This document shows, piece by piece, positions 1 through 9,800 of a stretch of 64,000 nucleotides of DNA. Every line of letters starts with the position of its first letter. The stretch's first letter is position 1. The stretch comes from Oryzisolibacter propanilivorax. Lineage in GTDB: Bacteria; Pseudomonadota; Gammaproteobacteria; Burkholderiales; Burkholderiaceae_C. The notes below the pieces were generated by a model, which was not told the DNA's origin, did not search any database, and saw only the letters and a program-made list of their open reading frames with translations. A program made the position numbers and the translations under genes. Where the stretch lies: contig NZ_FNHP01000006.1 in NCBI RefSeq assembly GCF_900103645.1, forward strand, positions 186,001-250,000, given 5' to 3'.

Positions 1-575
1 ATCGCGCCCACCGTGAGCGACAGGATGGAGCCGATCGCCACCAGCACCACCGGCAGGGGCAGCGCGTCCAGGCCGGCCTGCGCCTGCAGGCGCGGCCACA
101 GCACCAGCGCCACGCCGCCAAAGCCCAGCACCAGCCCGGCCCAGGCGCGGCCCGGCAGGCGCTGGCGCAGCACCAGCACGGCGATCAGCGCGGTAAACAG
201 CGGCTGCAGCGCGCCGATCAGCGCCATCACGCCCGCGCCCAGGCCCTGCGCCATGGCCCACCAGCTCGGGCCCAGGTACAGGCCGCTCATCAGGGCGCCG
301 GCCGCCAGGTGCAGGCTGATGCGTCGCGCCCCGCGCGGCCAGGGCACGCGTGCCAGCCACGCCGCGCCGGCGAACAGCAACGCCACCAGCGCGAAGCGCA
401 GCGCCAGGAACCAGAACGGGTCGGCATGCCGCCCCACGTCGCGCCCGACCAAGAAGCCCGACGACCAGATCAGCACGAACGCCAGCGGCGCCAGCAGGTG
501 CGGGCCAGCGCCAGGAACGGTGGCATGTCGGGGCTCGGCGACGCGGCCGGAGGCCGGAAGGTGTGGTGGGGCCAT
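1..575 (-). CDS. EamA/DMT-family transporter (partial, 3' end outside window)
   Basis: This is the N-terminal part (about 191 codons) of a drug/metabolite-type inner-membrane transporter; the gene runs off the left edge. From the ATG at 575 the frame reads a short polar leader, then hydrophobic segments containing LIWSSGFLVGR, WFLALRFALVALLFAGAAW and GLYLGPSWWAMAQGLGAG, which is the usual first-helices pattern of EamA proteins (LIWSSxF followed by an R-rich loop and a second helix). A further segment reads GALQPLFTALIAVLVL, typical of the third and fourth helices. No good ribosome binding site precedes the ATG, so the start is uncertain. The substrate cannot be told. Confidence 0.8.
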   Translation of the reverse strand, partial: MAPPHLPASGRVAEPRHATVPGAGPHLLAPLAFVLIWSSGFLVGRDVGRHADPFWFLALRFALVALLFAGAAWLARVPWPRGARRISLHLAAGALMSGLYLGPSWWAMAQGLGAGVMALIGALQPLFTALIAVLVLRQRLPGRAWAGLVLGFGGVALVLWPRLQAQAGLDALPLPVVLVAIGSILSLTVGA

Positions 576-744
576 GGGAACCAAGGAAGAAAAGCCCTCA
601 GGCGGGCCGATGCGGGAGCAGCGGAGCGAACGGGCATGGAGCGCCGACGCGGGCGCGCCAGACGCGCCGGCGGTCGTCCAGGCAGCCACGCACGCCCCAG
701 GGCCGGCCAGCACCGCCGAAGACGCAATTGTCTCGTGCCCGCCA

Positions 745-3099
745 TCAGCGCCGGGCCGCACGCACGCCGGCGCCGCGCACCTCGATGCGCACGCTGTCCA
801 ACACGTGGCCGCGCGTGTCCACCAGTTCCAGCGTGTGCCGGCCCGGCCACGGCAGCCAGCCGGCATCGGAGCCCTGCGCCACCGCCTGACCCTGGATGCG
901 CCAGGCCAGCGCCTGCCCCGCCGGCGTGTCCTGCGCCAGCAGGCGCAGGTGCTGGTGCGCCGGCGGGATGTCGGGGTCGAGGGCGATGATGGTGCCCGGC
1001 GCCGGCAGGGCGATGCGCGCGGTGGGGGCCTGCGCCGCCGCAGCCGCGGCAGTGGAAGATTTCAAGTCTTTTTGGCCTCCGGCCCTTGTTCCACCCGGGC
1101 TCCCAGCTCCTTTATCCATAGCAAACAGCGCCTGCTGCGTGCCTGCCAGAAACCATTCCTGGCGCGGGCTCTCCAGCCAGTCGCCAGCGGGCTGCGCGGC
1201 GGCGAAGCGCACCGCCTGGCGCACCACGCCGCCCGGCGGCTTCGGGGCGCGGCTGGGCAGGTCGCGGTGCAGCCACTGCATGAGCTCGGCCCACACCGGC
1301 GCGGCGCCGCTGGAGCCGCTCACGTCGTGCATGGCGGCGCCGCTGGCATTGCCGACCCACACCGCCACGGTGTAGCGCTCGGACCAGCCCACGGCCCAGT
1401 TGTCGCGCATGTCCTTGCTGGTGCCGGTCTTCACCGCCGTCCAGAAGCGCGTGCCCAGCACGCTGTCGGTGCCGAAGGTGCGCACGCGCGCGTTCGTGTC
1501 CGAGAGGATGTCGCCGACGATGAAGGCGGCGGCGGCATCCAGGGCCTGCACGGGCCGGGGCGGCGGGGCTGCCGGCTCCATGCGGGACTGGGCGCCGCCC
1601 GCATTCGTCCTGGTGGCTGGCGCCGTGCCGGTGGTGCCGCGCCTGTTGACCCCCGCGCCGGTGCTGCCCGGCCGCTCAGCGGCTGCCGCGCGCAGCCGCA
1701 CCGGCGTGAAGCGCCCGCCGTTGGCCAGCGCCCGGTAGGCGTTGGCCAGGTGCAGCAGCGGCACCTCGCTGGCGCCCAGCGCCAGGCTGTAGCCGTAGTA
1801 GCCGGCGCCTTGCGCCAGCGGCAGCCCCAGCGCGCGCAGCTGGGCGTAGAACGCATCGGGCGTGACCATGACCAGGGTGCGCACCGCCGGCACGTTCAGT
1901 GACGCCGCCAGCGCCGTGCGCACCGAGACATGGCCCTTGAACTGCCGGTCGTAGTTCTGCGGCACGTACAGCCCGCTGGCGGTGGGGATGTGCGCGGCCG
2001 AGTCTTCGACCAGCGACGCGGCGGTGAGGCGCCGCTCGGCGATCGCCTGGGCGTACAGGAAGGGCTTCAGCGTCGAGCCCGGCTGGCGCGGCGCCAGCAC
2101 GGCGTCCACCTCGGCCGCCTGGCTCAAGGGGCCGGACGAGCCGACCCAGGCCAGCACCTCGCCGCTGCGGTTGTCCAGCACCACCAGCGCGCCGTCCTGC
2201 ACGTGGCGCCCAGACAGTTCGCGCAGGTGGCGCGCCAGCAGCCCGGCGGCCACGCGCTGCAGTGGCGCGCTCAAGGTTGTGCGCTCGCCGCGCCGCGCGG
2301 CGTCCGGCCCGGCGGCGCGCAGCCACTGGCGGGCGTAATGCGGCGCGATGCCGGTGCTGGGCGCCCAGCCGCGGCGCTGCAGCGCGCCTTCGGTGAACAG
2401 GTCCAGCGCATCGCAGTCCACGCGCGTGCCGGCCTGCATGTCGCGCAGCACGCCGCAGGCGCGGCGCGCCACCACGGCGGCGCGCGCATTCGGCGCGCGT
2501 ACCAGCGCCGCGGCCACGGCCGCCTCGCGCGCGTCCAGGCCATGCGCGGCCTTGCCGAACAGCGTGCGCGCCAGCGCGTCGATGCCCACCAGTTCGCCGC
2601 GCAGCGGCACCAGGTTCAGGTACGCCTCCAGGATCTGGTCCTTGCGCCAGCGCCGGTCCAGCACCTGTGCGGCCACCGCCTGGCCGAGCTTTTGCGCCGC
2701 GCTGCGCCCGCCGGCGCCGGCACGCCAGTCGTCATCGAGCAGCCCGGCCAGCTGCATGGTGATGGTGCTGGCGCCGCGCGTGCGGCGGTTCCACAGGTTG
2801 GCCCAAGCGGCGGCGGAGACGGCCGCCCAATCCACGCCGCTGTGCGCGTAGAAGCGCCGGTCCTCGCTCAGCACCAGGGCGGTGCGCAATGCCGGCGAGA
2901 TGTCGGCCAGCGCCAGCCAGTCGCCGCGGCGCACGCTGTCGTCCAGGCGCACGCGCTGCAGGGGCTCACCCTCGCGCGACAGCAGCTGCACGTCGGACGG
3001 CCGGTGCGCTGCGCGCACCTCGTCGAAGGTCGGCAGCGCCCGGGCGGCGGGTGCGGCCAGCAGGCACAGGAGCAGCAGCAGGATCGGCAGGCGGCGCAT
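745..3099 (-). CDS. pbpC: Penicillin-binding protein 1C (bifunctional peptidoglycan synthase)
   Basis: 784 residues, the usual length for PBP1C. A signal anchor covers about residues 3-21. The glycosyltransferase domain shows EDRRFYAHSGVDW (79-91) and RGASTITMQLA (108-118). The transpeptidase domain shows STLK with the acylated serine at about 342, SLN at 400-402 and KTG at 557-559. The C-terminal 100 residues match the BiPBP_C domain that marks PBP1C. Two low-complexity stretches look inserted: about 474-516 between catalytic motifs, and about 657-682, the latter encoded by a copy of the dispersed repeat described elsewhere. In many proteobacteria pbpC is adjacent to an alpha-2-macroglobulin gene; here that gene lies five genes upstream on the same strand. 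Confidence 0.93.
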   Translation of the reverse strand: MRRLPILLLLLCLLAAPAARALPTFDEVRAAHRPSDVQLLSREGEPLQRVRLDDSVRRGDWLALADISPALRTALVLSEDRRFYAHSGVDWAAVSAAAWANLWNRRTRGASTITMQLAGLLDDDWRAGAGGRSAAQKLGQAVAAQVLDRRWRKDQILEAYLNLVPLRGELVGIDALARTLFGKAAHGLDAREAAVAAALVRAPNARAAVVARRACGVLRDMQAGTRVDCDALDLFTEGALQRRGWAPSTGIAPHYARQWLRAAGPDAARRGERTTLSAPLQRVAAGLLARHLRELSGRHVQDGALVVLDNRSGEVLAWVGSSGPLSQAAEVDAVLAPRQPGSTLKPFLYAQAIAERRLTAASLVEDSAAHIPTASGLYVPQNYDRQFKGHVSVRTALAASLNVPAVRTLVMVTPDAFYAQLRALGLPLAQGAGYYGYSLALGASEVPLLHLANAYRALANGGRFTPVRLRAAAAERPGSTGAGVNRRGTTGTAPATRTNAGGAQSRMEPAAPPPRPVQALDAAAAFIVGDILSDTNARVRTFGTDSVLGTRFWTAVKTGTSKDMRDNWAVGWSERYTVAVWVGNASGAAMHDVSGSSGAAPVWAELMQWLHRDLPSRAPKPPGGVVRQAVRFAAAQPAGDWLESPRQEWFLAGTQQALFAMDKGAGSPGGTRAGGQKDLKSSTAAAAAAQAPTARIALPAPGTIIALDPDIPPAHQHLRLLAQDTPAGQALAWRIQGQAVAQGSDAGWLPWPGRHTLELVDTRGHVLDSVRIEVRGAGVRAARR
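1060..1124. repeat. Dispersed repeat copy inside pbpC
   Basis: This copy carries the 19-bp core cagctcctttatccatagc (1104-1122) and the preceding GGCC...CCCTT...GGGC arm of the dispersed family. It lies in frame within the pbpC coding region and encodes a Gly/Ser/Lys-rich linker just before the C-terminal domain. Confidence 0.6.
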
Positions 3100-3201
3100 G
3101 GGGCAAAAACGGCGGCAGGCAATGGGCGGGAACAGGGCGCTTCAGCAACCGCTGCCGGCAATGGTAGGCGCAAGCCCACTGCAGCGCCCTGCCCCGCTTG
3201 C

Positions 3202-3215
3202 TTGATGCACATCAA
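3202..3215 (+). promoter_or_regulatory. FNR/Anr-type box
   Basis: The sequence TTGATGCACATCAA is a perfect TTGAT-N4-ATCAA palindrome, the consensus for FNR/Anr/Dnr regulators. It lies about 35 bp upstream of the DUF3079 start and about 100 bp upstream of the divergent pbpC start. The position near the DUF3079 gene suggests oxygen- or NO-responsive control; this is inferred from sequence only. Confidence 0.6.
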
Positions 3216-3250
3216 AACCGCACCGCGCGCATGTTCCCAGACTGCCCGGC

Positions 3251-3523
3251 ATGGCCTCCACACCCGGCCCGCGCCGCAAGAAATTCCCCGTCAATCCCGC
3301 CCACCCCGAGCGCACCTGCTGGGGCTGCGACCGCTACTGCGCGGCCGACGCCATGCTGTGCGGCAACGGGTCGGAGCGCAGCCAGCACCCGGCCGAGCTG
3401 TTCGGCCCGGACTGGGCTGAGTGGCTGCCGCCCGAGGAGGGCGGCGGCGCGGCCGAAGCCAATGGCGCGGCGGGCGCCGGAGACGGCACCGGCGGTCAGC
3501 CCAGGGACAGCAGCACGGGCTGA
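3251..3523 (+). CDS. DUF3079 domain protein
   Basis: A 90-residue cytoplasmic protein with the DUF3079 hallmark KKFPVNPAHPERTCWGCDRY followed by a third cysteine in LCGNGSER and the HPAELFGPDW segment. The spaced cysteines (CWGC and the later C) could bind a metal or cluster, but no function is established for the family. The C-terminal 25 residues are Gly/Ala-rich and overlap the 3' end of the convergent EEP hydrolase gene by 28 bp. A perfect FNR-type box lies just upstream, so expression may respond to low oxygen. Confidence 0.85.
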   Translation: MASTPGPRRKKFPVNPAHPERTCWGCDRYCAADAMLCGNGSERSQHPAELFGPDWAEWLPPEEGGGAAEANGAAGAGDGTGGQPRDSSTG

Positions 3524-4374
3524 TGGTCGGAGGCCTGCGTCTGGCCGTCGATCCGCACCTCGCGCACGCGGCCCTGCAGCGAATCGCTGACCCAGACGAA
3601 GTCGCAGGCGATGGGCGCCTTGGCATAGCGCCGCTCGTACAGGCAAAACGTCGGCGGCTGGGGCGTGCCGGGGTGGCGCAGCGCCCAGGCGTCGTGCAGC
3701 GGCACCGCGCCGGCGGCGGCCCAGCCGGCGGCCTCCTCGCTCGACAGCGGCGCGGCCAGCGCGGCGTATTCCGGGTCGTGCGCCTGCAGATTGAAGTCGC
3801 CGCACAGCACGGCGTGCGGCGTGTGCACCTGGGCCTGGAAGGGCGTGCCGTCGTCCTCGCCAGCGGCTGGCTGCGCCGCATGGGCGCACGCCTGCAGGTG
3901 CAGCGCGCGCAGGCGGCGCGCCTGGGCCATGCGCTGAGCGTGCGAGTAGTACTCCAGGTGCGTGGCCATGACGCGCACCGGCCCCAGCGTGGCGTGGTCC
4001 ACCGTCAGCACGCTGCACAGGCGCGGCATGCTGCTGCGCACCTGCGGATCGAACGGGTATGGCAGCAGGTGGTGCTGCAGCTGCAGCACCGGCAGGCGTG
4101 TGGCGATCAGGTTGCCGAAGCGCTGGCGGCCGGCACCGGTCCAGGCATCGACCGCCGCGCCGAAGAAGACCTGCCAGCCGGCGGGCAGCAGCGCGCGCAC
4201 CTCGGCTTCCTGGTCGCCGGGCGCGCCGGGCAGGCGCGGAAAGTCGACGGCGATCTCCTGCAGGCACAGCACGTCCACGTCGCCCAGCGACAGGGCGTGC
4301 CGCACGATGCGGGCCACGTCCACGCGGCCGTCCATGCCGCGGCACCATTGCGTGTTCCAGGTGACGAGCTGCAT
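3496..4374 (-). CDS. Endonuclease/exonuclease/phosphatase family protein
   Basis: 292 residues with the fold signature of the EEP superfamily (DNase I, exonuclease III, inositol phosphatases): N7 in VTWNTQW, E40 in CLQE, the central CGDFNLQ motif, and the terminal SDHQP pair (D283/H284). The histidine in ATHLEYYS is also conserved in the family. No signal peptide is visible, so it is probably cytoplasmic. The substrate (nucleic acid, phospholipid or phosphoester) cannot be told. It is followed 19 bp upstream by the HEPN-like gene on the same strand and may be co-transcribed with it. Confidence 0.85.
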   Translation of the reverse strand: MQLVTWNTQWCRGMDGRVDVARIVRHALSLGDVDVLCLQEIAVDFPRLPGAPGDQEAEVRALLPAGWQVFFGAAVDAWTGAGRQRFGNLIATRLPVLQLQHHLLPYPFDPQVRSSMPRLCSVLTVDHATLGPVRVMATHLEYYSHAQRMAQARRLRALHLQACAHAAQPAAGEDDGTPFQAQVHTPHAVLCGDFNLQAHDPEYAALAAPLSSEEAAGWAAAGAVPLHDAWALRHPGTPQPPTFCLYERRYAKAPIACDFVWVSDSLQGRVREVRIDGQTQASDHQPVLLSLG

Positions 4375-4393
4375 GTGCTAGGCCTTTCGGGTT

Positions 4394-5101
4394 TCAGTCG
4401 TGCACCACCGGGTAGAACGGCCGGCCATGAAATTGCCCGGGGTGGCGCATCATGACGTCCAGCAGCACCGGCAGCACGCGCGCCAGCAGCGCCCGGCCGT
4501 CGCGCACCTGGGCGCGGTTGACCGAGCTGCTCCAGGTGGCGCCGCCGTGCATCAGCTGGTTGCGCAGGGTGTAGAGGCGCACGAAGACTTCGTAGAGCAC
4601 GCGCTCGGTGTCCTGGTGCGCCAGCGCCCGGTGCACGCGCTGGCGCGCCTCGTCGAAGGACTCGCGCCAATAGGTGGGCGTGCTGCCGTCGGCGCGCGGG
4701 TTGTTCAGCGCGTCCCAGAACGGCTGGAACAGGTAGCGGTTGTCCAGCAGCACGCGCACCGGGCCGGGGAAGACCTGCCAGACCAGCGCCTCCAGCGCAC
4801 GGTCCTCGTCCAGCCGGCAGACCTCGGTCAGGAAGTTGCGAAAGCGCTGCTGCTCGGACGTGCTGCCCACCGCCTGGCCAGCGTCCTGGGCGTAGGCAGC
4901 GTTGAAGGCGATCCACAGGGCGATGAAGGCCACGTCGTCGTCCTCGCCCGGCTGCGTCTGCTGCGCGCGCTGCAGCCAGCTCAGGGCGCGGTGCATGCGC
5001 AGCGTGAAAGTGTTGCGCTCGCCGGCGACCAGCGTTTGGTGGCGCAGCGCCAGGCTCTCCAGGGTGGGGGCGGGTGCGGCAGAAGCAATGGCAGCGGACA
5101 T
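4394..5101 (-). CDS. HEPN-like protein of unknown function
   Basis: 235 residues from the ATG at 5101. The protein is alpha-helical in character and has LRNQLMHGG near residue 195, matching the R-x4-H signature of HEPN domains (the Apea-like group), which often act as RNases. The N-terminal half includes an FIALWIAFNAAYAQD segment common in such stand-alone proteins. No toxin/antitoxin partner gene (for example a MNT nucleotidyltransferase) is next to it; its neighbours are an EEP hydrolase and a CsaA-like protein. Assignment rests on the motif and the length, so nuclease activity is an inference. Confidence 0.65.
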   Translation of the reverse strand: MSAAIASAAPAPTLESLALRHQTLVAGERNTFTLRMHRALSWLQRAQQTQPGEDDDVAFIALWIAFNAAYAQDAGQAVGSTSEQQRFRNFLTEVCRLDEDRALEALVWQVFPGPVRVLLDNRYLFQPFWDALNNPRADGSTPTYWRESFDEARQRVHRALAHQDTERVLYEVFVRLYTLRNQLMHGGATWSSSVNRAQVRDGRALLARVLPVLLDVMMRHPGQFHGRPFYPVVHD

Positions 5102-5178
5102 GGCAGCAGGCAGCGCGTGGATCGTGCCGCCATGATGCCGTACTGCAGCCGCCCTACCAGCCGGCGCTGCGCCTCGCG

Positions 5179-5553
5179 TCACAGCAGCCGCGTGCCCGGC
5201 TCCACCGCGTGCTCGGGCACGCACAGCGTGACGGCGCCCTGCGCATCGTGCAGGCCGGTCACCAGACATTCGGACATGAACGGGCCGACCTGCCGCGGCG
5301 GGAAGTTCAGCACCGCCAGCACCAGCTTGCCCACCAGCTCCTCGGGGGTGTAGTGCGCGGTGATCTGGGCGCTGGACTTGCGCTGGCCGATCTCCGGGCC
5401 GAAGTCGATCCACAGCTTGTAGGCCGGCTTGCGCGCTTCGGGGAACGCCTCGGCGCGCAGCACGCGCCCGACGCGCAGCTCGACGCGCAGGAAGTCGTCC
5501 CAGGTGATCGGAGCCGGCACGGGCGCCGGCGGCAAGGCGTCCGCCTGCGTCAT
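5179..5553 (-). CDS. CsaA-like tRNA-binding domain protein
   Basis: 124 residues from the ATG at 5553. Nearly the whole protein is one OB-fold tRNA-binding domain of the CsaA/YgjH type: FLRVELRVGRVLRAEAFPEA at the start, KLWIDFG, QITAHYTPEELVGK, VLNFPPRQVGPFMSECLVTG, and the closing EHAVEPGTRLL. In this family the domain is thought to bind tRNA and to have chaperone-like or quality-control roles. Its start codon overlaps the stop of the upstream lipase gene (ATGA), so the two are translationally coupled, although no functional link is evident. Confidence 0.88.
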   Translation of the reverse strand: MTQADALPPAPVPAPITWDDFLRVELRVGRVLRAEAFPEARKPAYKLWIDFGPEIGQRKSSAQITAHYTPEELVGKLVLAVLNFPPRQVGPFMSECLVTGLHDAQGAVTLCVPEHAVEPGTRLL

Positions 5554-6797
5554 AACCCGCGCGACGTGCGCTGCATCACGTCGATGGCGTAGGTGAAGTA
5601 CTCGGGCACGCACTGCAGGTGCCCGGACGGCTGGGTGCGCACGCATTCCTGCAGCGACACCGGCGCGCCGCGCGTGGCGGCCAGCGTGTCGTAGGCCGAC
5701 AGGCCGGCGGCGAACGGCACGGTCTGGTCCTGGCGGCCGTGGAACAGATAGACGGGCGCGGTCGGCGTCCAGCCCCAGTGCACGCTGCTGAACTCCTTCA
5801 ACTCGTCCTGCCGGTCGGCCAGGTACAGGTCGATGAAGCGGCCGTCGTAGTCCACGTCGGCGTCGCCAGGCAGCAGCGCGCGCATCAGCAGGCGACGCAC
5901 CTCGGCGCGCAGGCTGCTGCCCAGGTGGCGCAGCGTGCCGGGCTTGAGCAGCCAGGCGATCTCCGGGCGCTCGTCCTGGACGCGCTGCAGCAGCCCGTCC
6001 AGCGTGGCCTGCACGTCGTACGGCCCGGCGCCGGGCACCGAGGCCTGCAGCTGCGCCAGCAAGGGGTGGCCGCTGCGCTCCATCTCGCGCTGCGCGGCCA
6101 TGGTGGCGTAGCCGCCTTCGGAGTAGCCCACCAGGTACAGCTGGCCGGTGTCGGCCACGGCGTTCTGGCGGCGCCAGGTCTGCGCGGCGGTGAGCATGTC
6201 CAGCACCGCGCGCGCCGTCGGGTGCGCCTGCAGGTAGGGGTGGGTGCGTGCGTTGCTCTCGCCGAAGCCCACGTAGTCGGGCGCGACGACGATGTAGCCC
6301 AGCGAGGCCAGCACGATGGGCGGCTCGGCGGGCTCGAGTTTGCGCGACGGGGCGTTGTCGTTCTGGAAGGTGGTGGCGTGCTGGTAGCCGATGACCGGGC
6401 TGGCCGCGTTCGCGCCCTTGTCCGGCAGCGCCACCAGGCCGGAGGCGCGCACCAGCGTGCCGTCCTTGTCCTCGGTCAGATAGGTCAGGCGCCAGGTGCT
6501 GACGCTGTAGCGCGGCGCCACCTCGGGCACCTTGCTGTGGTCTTCCGCCAGCGCAGCGCTGATGACGCGGGGCGTGATGCTGGCGCCGCCGGCCAAGCGC
6601 TCGGCGTGCAGCAGCTCGCCCAGGCCCTGGGGCGCAGGCGCCGGAGTCGGCGGCGGCACGGGAACCTGCTTGTCATCGTCATCGCCGCCGCCACCGCAGG
6701 CCGCCAGCGTGGCGGTGGTGGCGGCCAGCGCCGCACACTGCAGCCAGCGCCGCAGGCCACGGCGTTGCTCGGGATTGAAGGGAAGAAAGGCGTTCAT
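5550..6797 (-). CDS. Secreted lipase/alpha-beta hydrolase lipoprotein
   Basis: 415 residues. A lipoprotein signal ends in LAAC (C34), followed by a Gly/Asp-rich spacer and a proline-rich linker. The body is an alpha/beta hydrolase of the secretory-lipase type: the nucleophile serine is S226 in GYSEGG, preceded by YIVVAPDYVGFGES, a common oxyanion-region motif. The likely acid and histidine lie in FHGRQDQTVPFAAG and QPSGHLQ near the C-terminus. It should be anchored to the outer membrane or periplasmic face and hydrolyse esters or lipids. It is 42 bp downstream of the large macroglobulin gene and overlaps the CsaA-like gene. Confidence 0.85.
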   Translation of the reverse strand: MNAFLPFNPEQRRGLRRWLQCAALAATTATLAACGGGGDDDDKQVPVPPPTPAPAPQGLGELLHAERLAGGASITPRVISAALAEDHSKVPEVAPRYSVSTWRLTYLTEDKDGTLVRASGLVALPDKGANAASPVIGYQHATTFQNDNAPSRKLEPAEPPIVLASLGYIVVAPDYVGFGESNARTHPYLQAHPTARAVLDMLTAAQTWRRQNAVADTGQLYLVGYSEGGYATMAAQREMERSGHPLLAQLQASVPGAGPYDVQATLDGLLQRVQDERPEIAWLLKPGTLRHLGSSLRAEVRRLLMRALLPGDADVDYDGRFIDLYLADRQDELKEFSSVHWGWTPTAPVYLFHGRQDQTVPFAAGLSAYDTLAATRGAPVSLQECVRTQPSGHLQCVPEYFTYAIDVMQRTSRGL

Positions 6798-6839
6798 GGC
6801 AGAAATCCTGGGGACATATCCTGGAGGGGCAGTCGCGCT

Positions 6840-9800
6840 TCAGCGCGCCGGCTGCACCGTCACCCGCGCGTTCGGCGCCTCGCCGTGCATCTCGGGCGCG
6901 TACAGCGCCTCGACGCGGCTGGCGGGCAACTGGAAGGTGCCGGCGTTGTTCAGCCGCACGGTGTACTGCATTGTCACCGTGCCCTTGGGCAGGTGCTCGT
7001 AGTAGCTGCGGAAGGCCTCGAAGCTGCGCTCCTCGTAGGCCGGCCAGCCGGCGCCCTCGCGCGGGCGCTCGTCCTGGGTGGCGATTGCCGAGTCGCGCCC
7101 CAGGCCGCTGCCCAGGATGGTTGCGCCGGCCGGGATCGGGTCGGTGATGGCCACCCAGGTCATGTCGGCGCTGCCGGTGACCTCCAGCGTCACGCGCAGC
7201 ACGTCGCCGCGCCGGTACTGGCCGGCGGGCAGCGCCGGCTCGGCCGGGTCGACGGGCGTGACGGTCTTCTTGATGGAGAACCCGGCCGAGAACGGCGCGG
7301 CCAGCGGCACCGCCGCCAGCGACTGCAGCGTCAGCCACGGCTTGCCCGGGCCCTGGTGCGTGACGGACAGCTGCTGCGCGCCGCTGCCCCAGGGCAGCAG
7401 CATCTGGTTGCCGATCAGCTGGCCCGGCGCGGCCGGGGCGCCGTAGTGGCTGGCCTGGTGCTCGGCGCCCTGCGGGTCGGCGCTGGTGGCGCGGCGCACG
7501 CGCGCCCAGTCCACGGCGGCGCTGGCCGTGCCCAGAGCGGCGCGGGTGCTGCCGGCCACCGGCACGGACTCGAAACGGGCGCTGAAGCGCTCCAGCGCCA
7601 GGCCGCCCCACAGGTTGGCGGTGGTGGTGTGCCAGGCGCCGCCCTGCTGGCGCGCGATGAAGCCGCTGGCCAGGCGCGGCAGGTCGTCCTGCCAGCCCGG
7701 CTCGTCCAGCACTGCCAGAAGCAGCCGTGCCAGGTTCACGTCGCCGCCCTGCATCAGCCACCACCAGGCATCGCTGTCCTCGGTGGCGAAGCCGACGCGG
7801 CTGCCCTGCCAGGACAGCCGCGCGCGCAGCACCTGCTGCGCCTCCTGCAGGCGCTGCTCGCGCTGGGCGATGCCTTCCACCCGCTTGAGGATCAGCAGCC
7901 AGTCGATGACCGCGTGCGTCGGCCACTGCTGCGGCGCGATGGCGATGCTGGCCAGCATGCGCGCCTGCGCCTGGCCGTAGCGCGACAGCGCCTCGATGGC
8001 GGCCAGCTTGCGCACGTCCAGATCCTTGCGCGGGCTCCAGAAGTCGCGCTGGATGCGCCCCTCGACGAAGGCGATCAGGCCGCGCTGAAGCGGCGCGCGC
8101 ACCTCGGGCGGCAGGGCGAACTCGGGGTGCAGCGCCGCGGCCTCGTGCGACGCCGCCAGCAGGTAGGCCGTCAGCGTGTCGCTGCCGCGATGGCCGCTGC
8201 CCTGGCGCGGCGGGAAGTACTGCGCCAGTCCGTCCTCGTCCAGGTAGGTCGGCAGGCGCGCGACGATGCCCTGCCACAGCGCAGCGTCGCGCAGGCCCAC
8301 GGCGCGGCTGGCCTGCTGCTCCAGGCAGCTGTACGGGTAGCGCGCCCACCAGTCGCGCACGCCCGGCAGGCCCTCGGCCAGCTTCGGGCTGAACGCCAGG
8401 CGCACGCCGCCACGGCCCGGCAGCGCGCCCGCGGGCGGCGCCACCTCACGCTGCAGCGCGCCGTCGACCTGCACCAGCGTGGCCTGCTGCACGCTGACCG
8501 GCACGGCCGGCAGCACGTGTTGGCTCACTTTCAGCGCGTCGCGCGCGCCGGAGGTCTCGTCGCGCGCCTCGATCTCCCACAGCAGCTGCGCGGCGCGGGT
8601 GTCGGCCAGCGCCTCGGGCACGGCCACGTCCCAGCCGATCTCGCGCGCCTCGCCCGCGGGCAGGTCGAGCTGCTGCGCGGGCAGCTCCAGCAGCGTGGCG
8701 CGCGGGCTGGCCTGCACCCGCATCGCCTTGGTGGTGGTGTTGCGCAGCGTGAGCTGCGCGCGGAAGCGGTCGCCGGTGCGCACCAGCGGCGGCAGGCCGC
8801 TGACGATCTGCAGGTCCTGCGTGGCGCGGATGCTGGCCGCGCCGGTGCCGAACAGCCCGGTGCCGGCGTCGGCCACGGCGACGATGCGGAACGTGGTGAG
8901 CGCGTCGTTCAGCGGCACCGTGACCTTCGCCTGGCCGTTGGCGTCGAGTTTCAGCGCCGGCTGCCACAGCAGCAGCGTGTCCAGCAGCTCGCGCGTGGGC
9001 GCGCGCCCGCCGCCGCCGCCGGCCGGCACCGCCTTCTTGCCGTAATGGCGCCGGCCGATGATCTCCATCTGCGCGGTGGAGGTTTCCACGCCCCACGGGC
9101 GGCGCGCCAGCATGGCGTCCAGCAGGTCCCAGCTGGTATTGGGCATCAGCTCCAGCAGCGCCTGGTCGACCGCCGCCAGCGCCATCTCCGCACCGGCCGC
9201 AGGCCGGCCGTCCGGCAGGCGCGCGCTCACCGTGACCTGGGCGCGGCCGCGCACCGGGTAGCTGTCCCGGTCGGCCTGCACCTGCACGGCCAGGCGGTGC
9301 GCGGCGGCGCCCACCTGCAGCTCGGCCACGCCCAGGCGGTAGGCGGGCTTGGCCAGGTCCACCAGCGCGGTCGGCGCGACGTATTCGCGCCCGTCGTGCC
9401 AGAAGGCCTGCCACCACTGGCGCGGCGTTCTGTAGCCCCAGGTGAAGAAGCTGTACCACGGCACCTCGTGCAGCCGGCCGCGCAGCGCCAGCACGCTGAC
9501 GTACACGTTGGGCGCCCAACTGTCCTCGATCTTCAGCTCCAGCGTCGGGTCGCTGCCGTGCAGCTGCACCACGCGCGTGTCGATGATGCCCTCGCGCTCC
9601 ACCGCCACCAACGCCGTGGCCGAGCGAAACGGCATGCGCACCTGCAGCCGCGCGGTCTCGCCGGGCTCATAGCGCTTTTTCTCGGGCAGCAGGTCGATGC
9701 GGTCGTGGTCCTCGCCGCCGAACCACAGCTCGCCGCGGCGCGTGACCCAGATGGAGGTAGCGGCCTCGGCCTCGTTGCCGTCCTTGTCGCGCGCGCTGGC

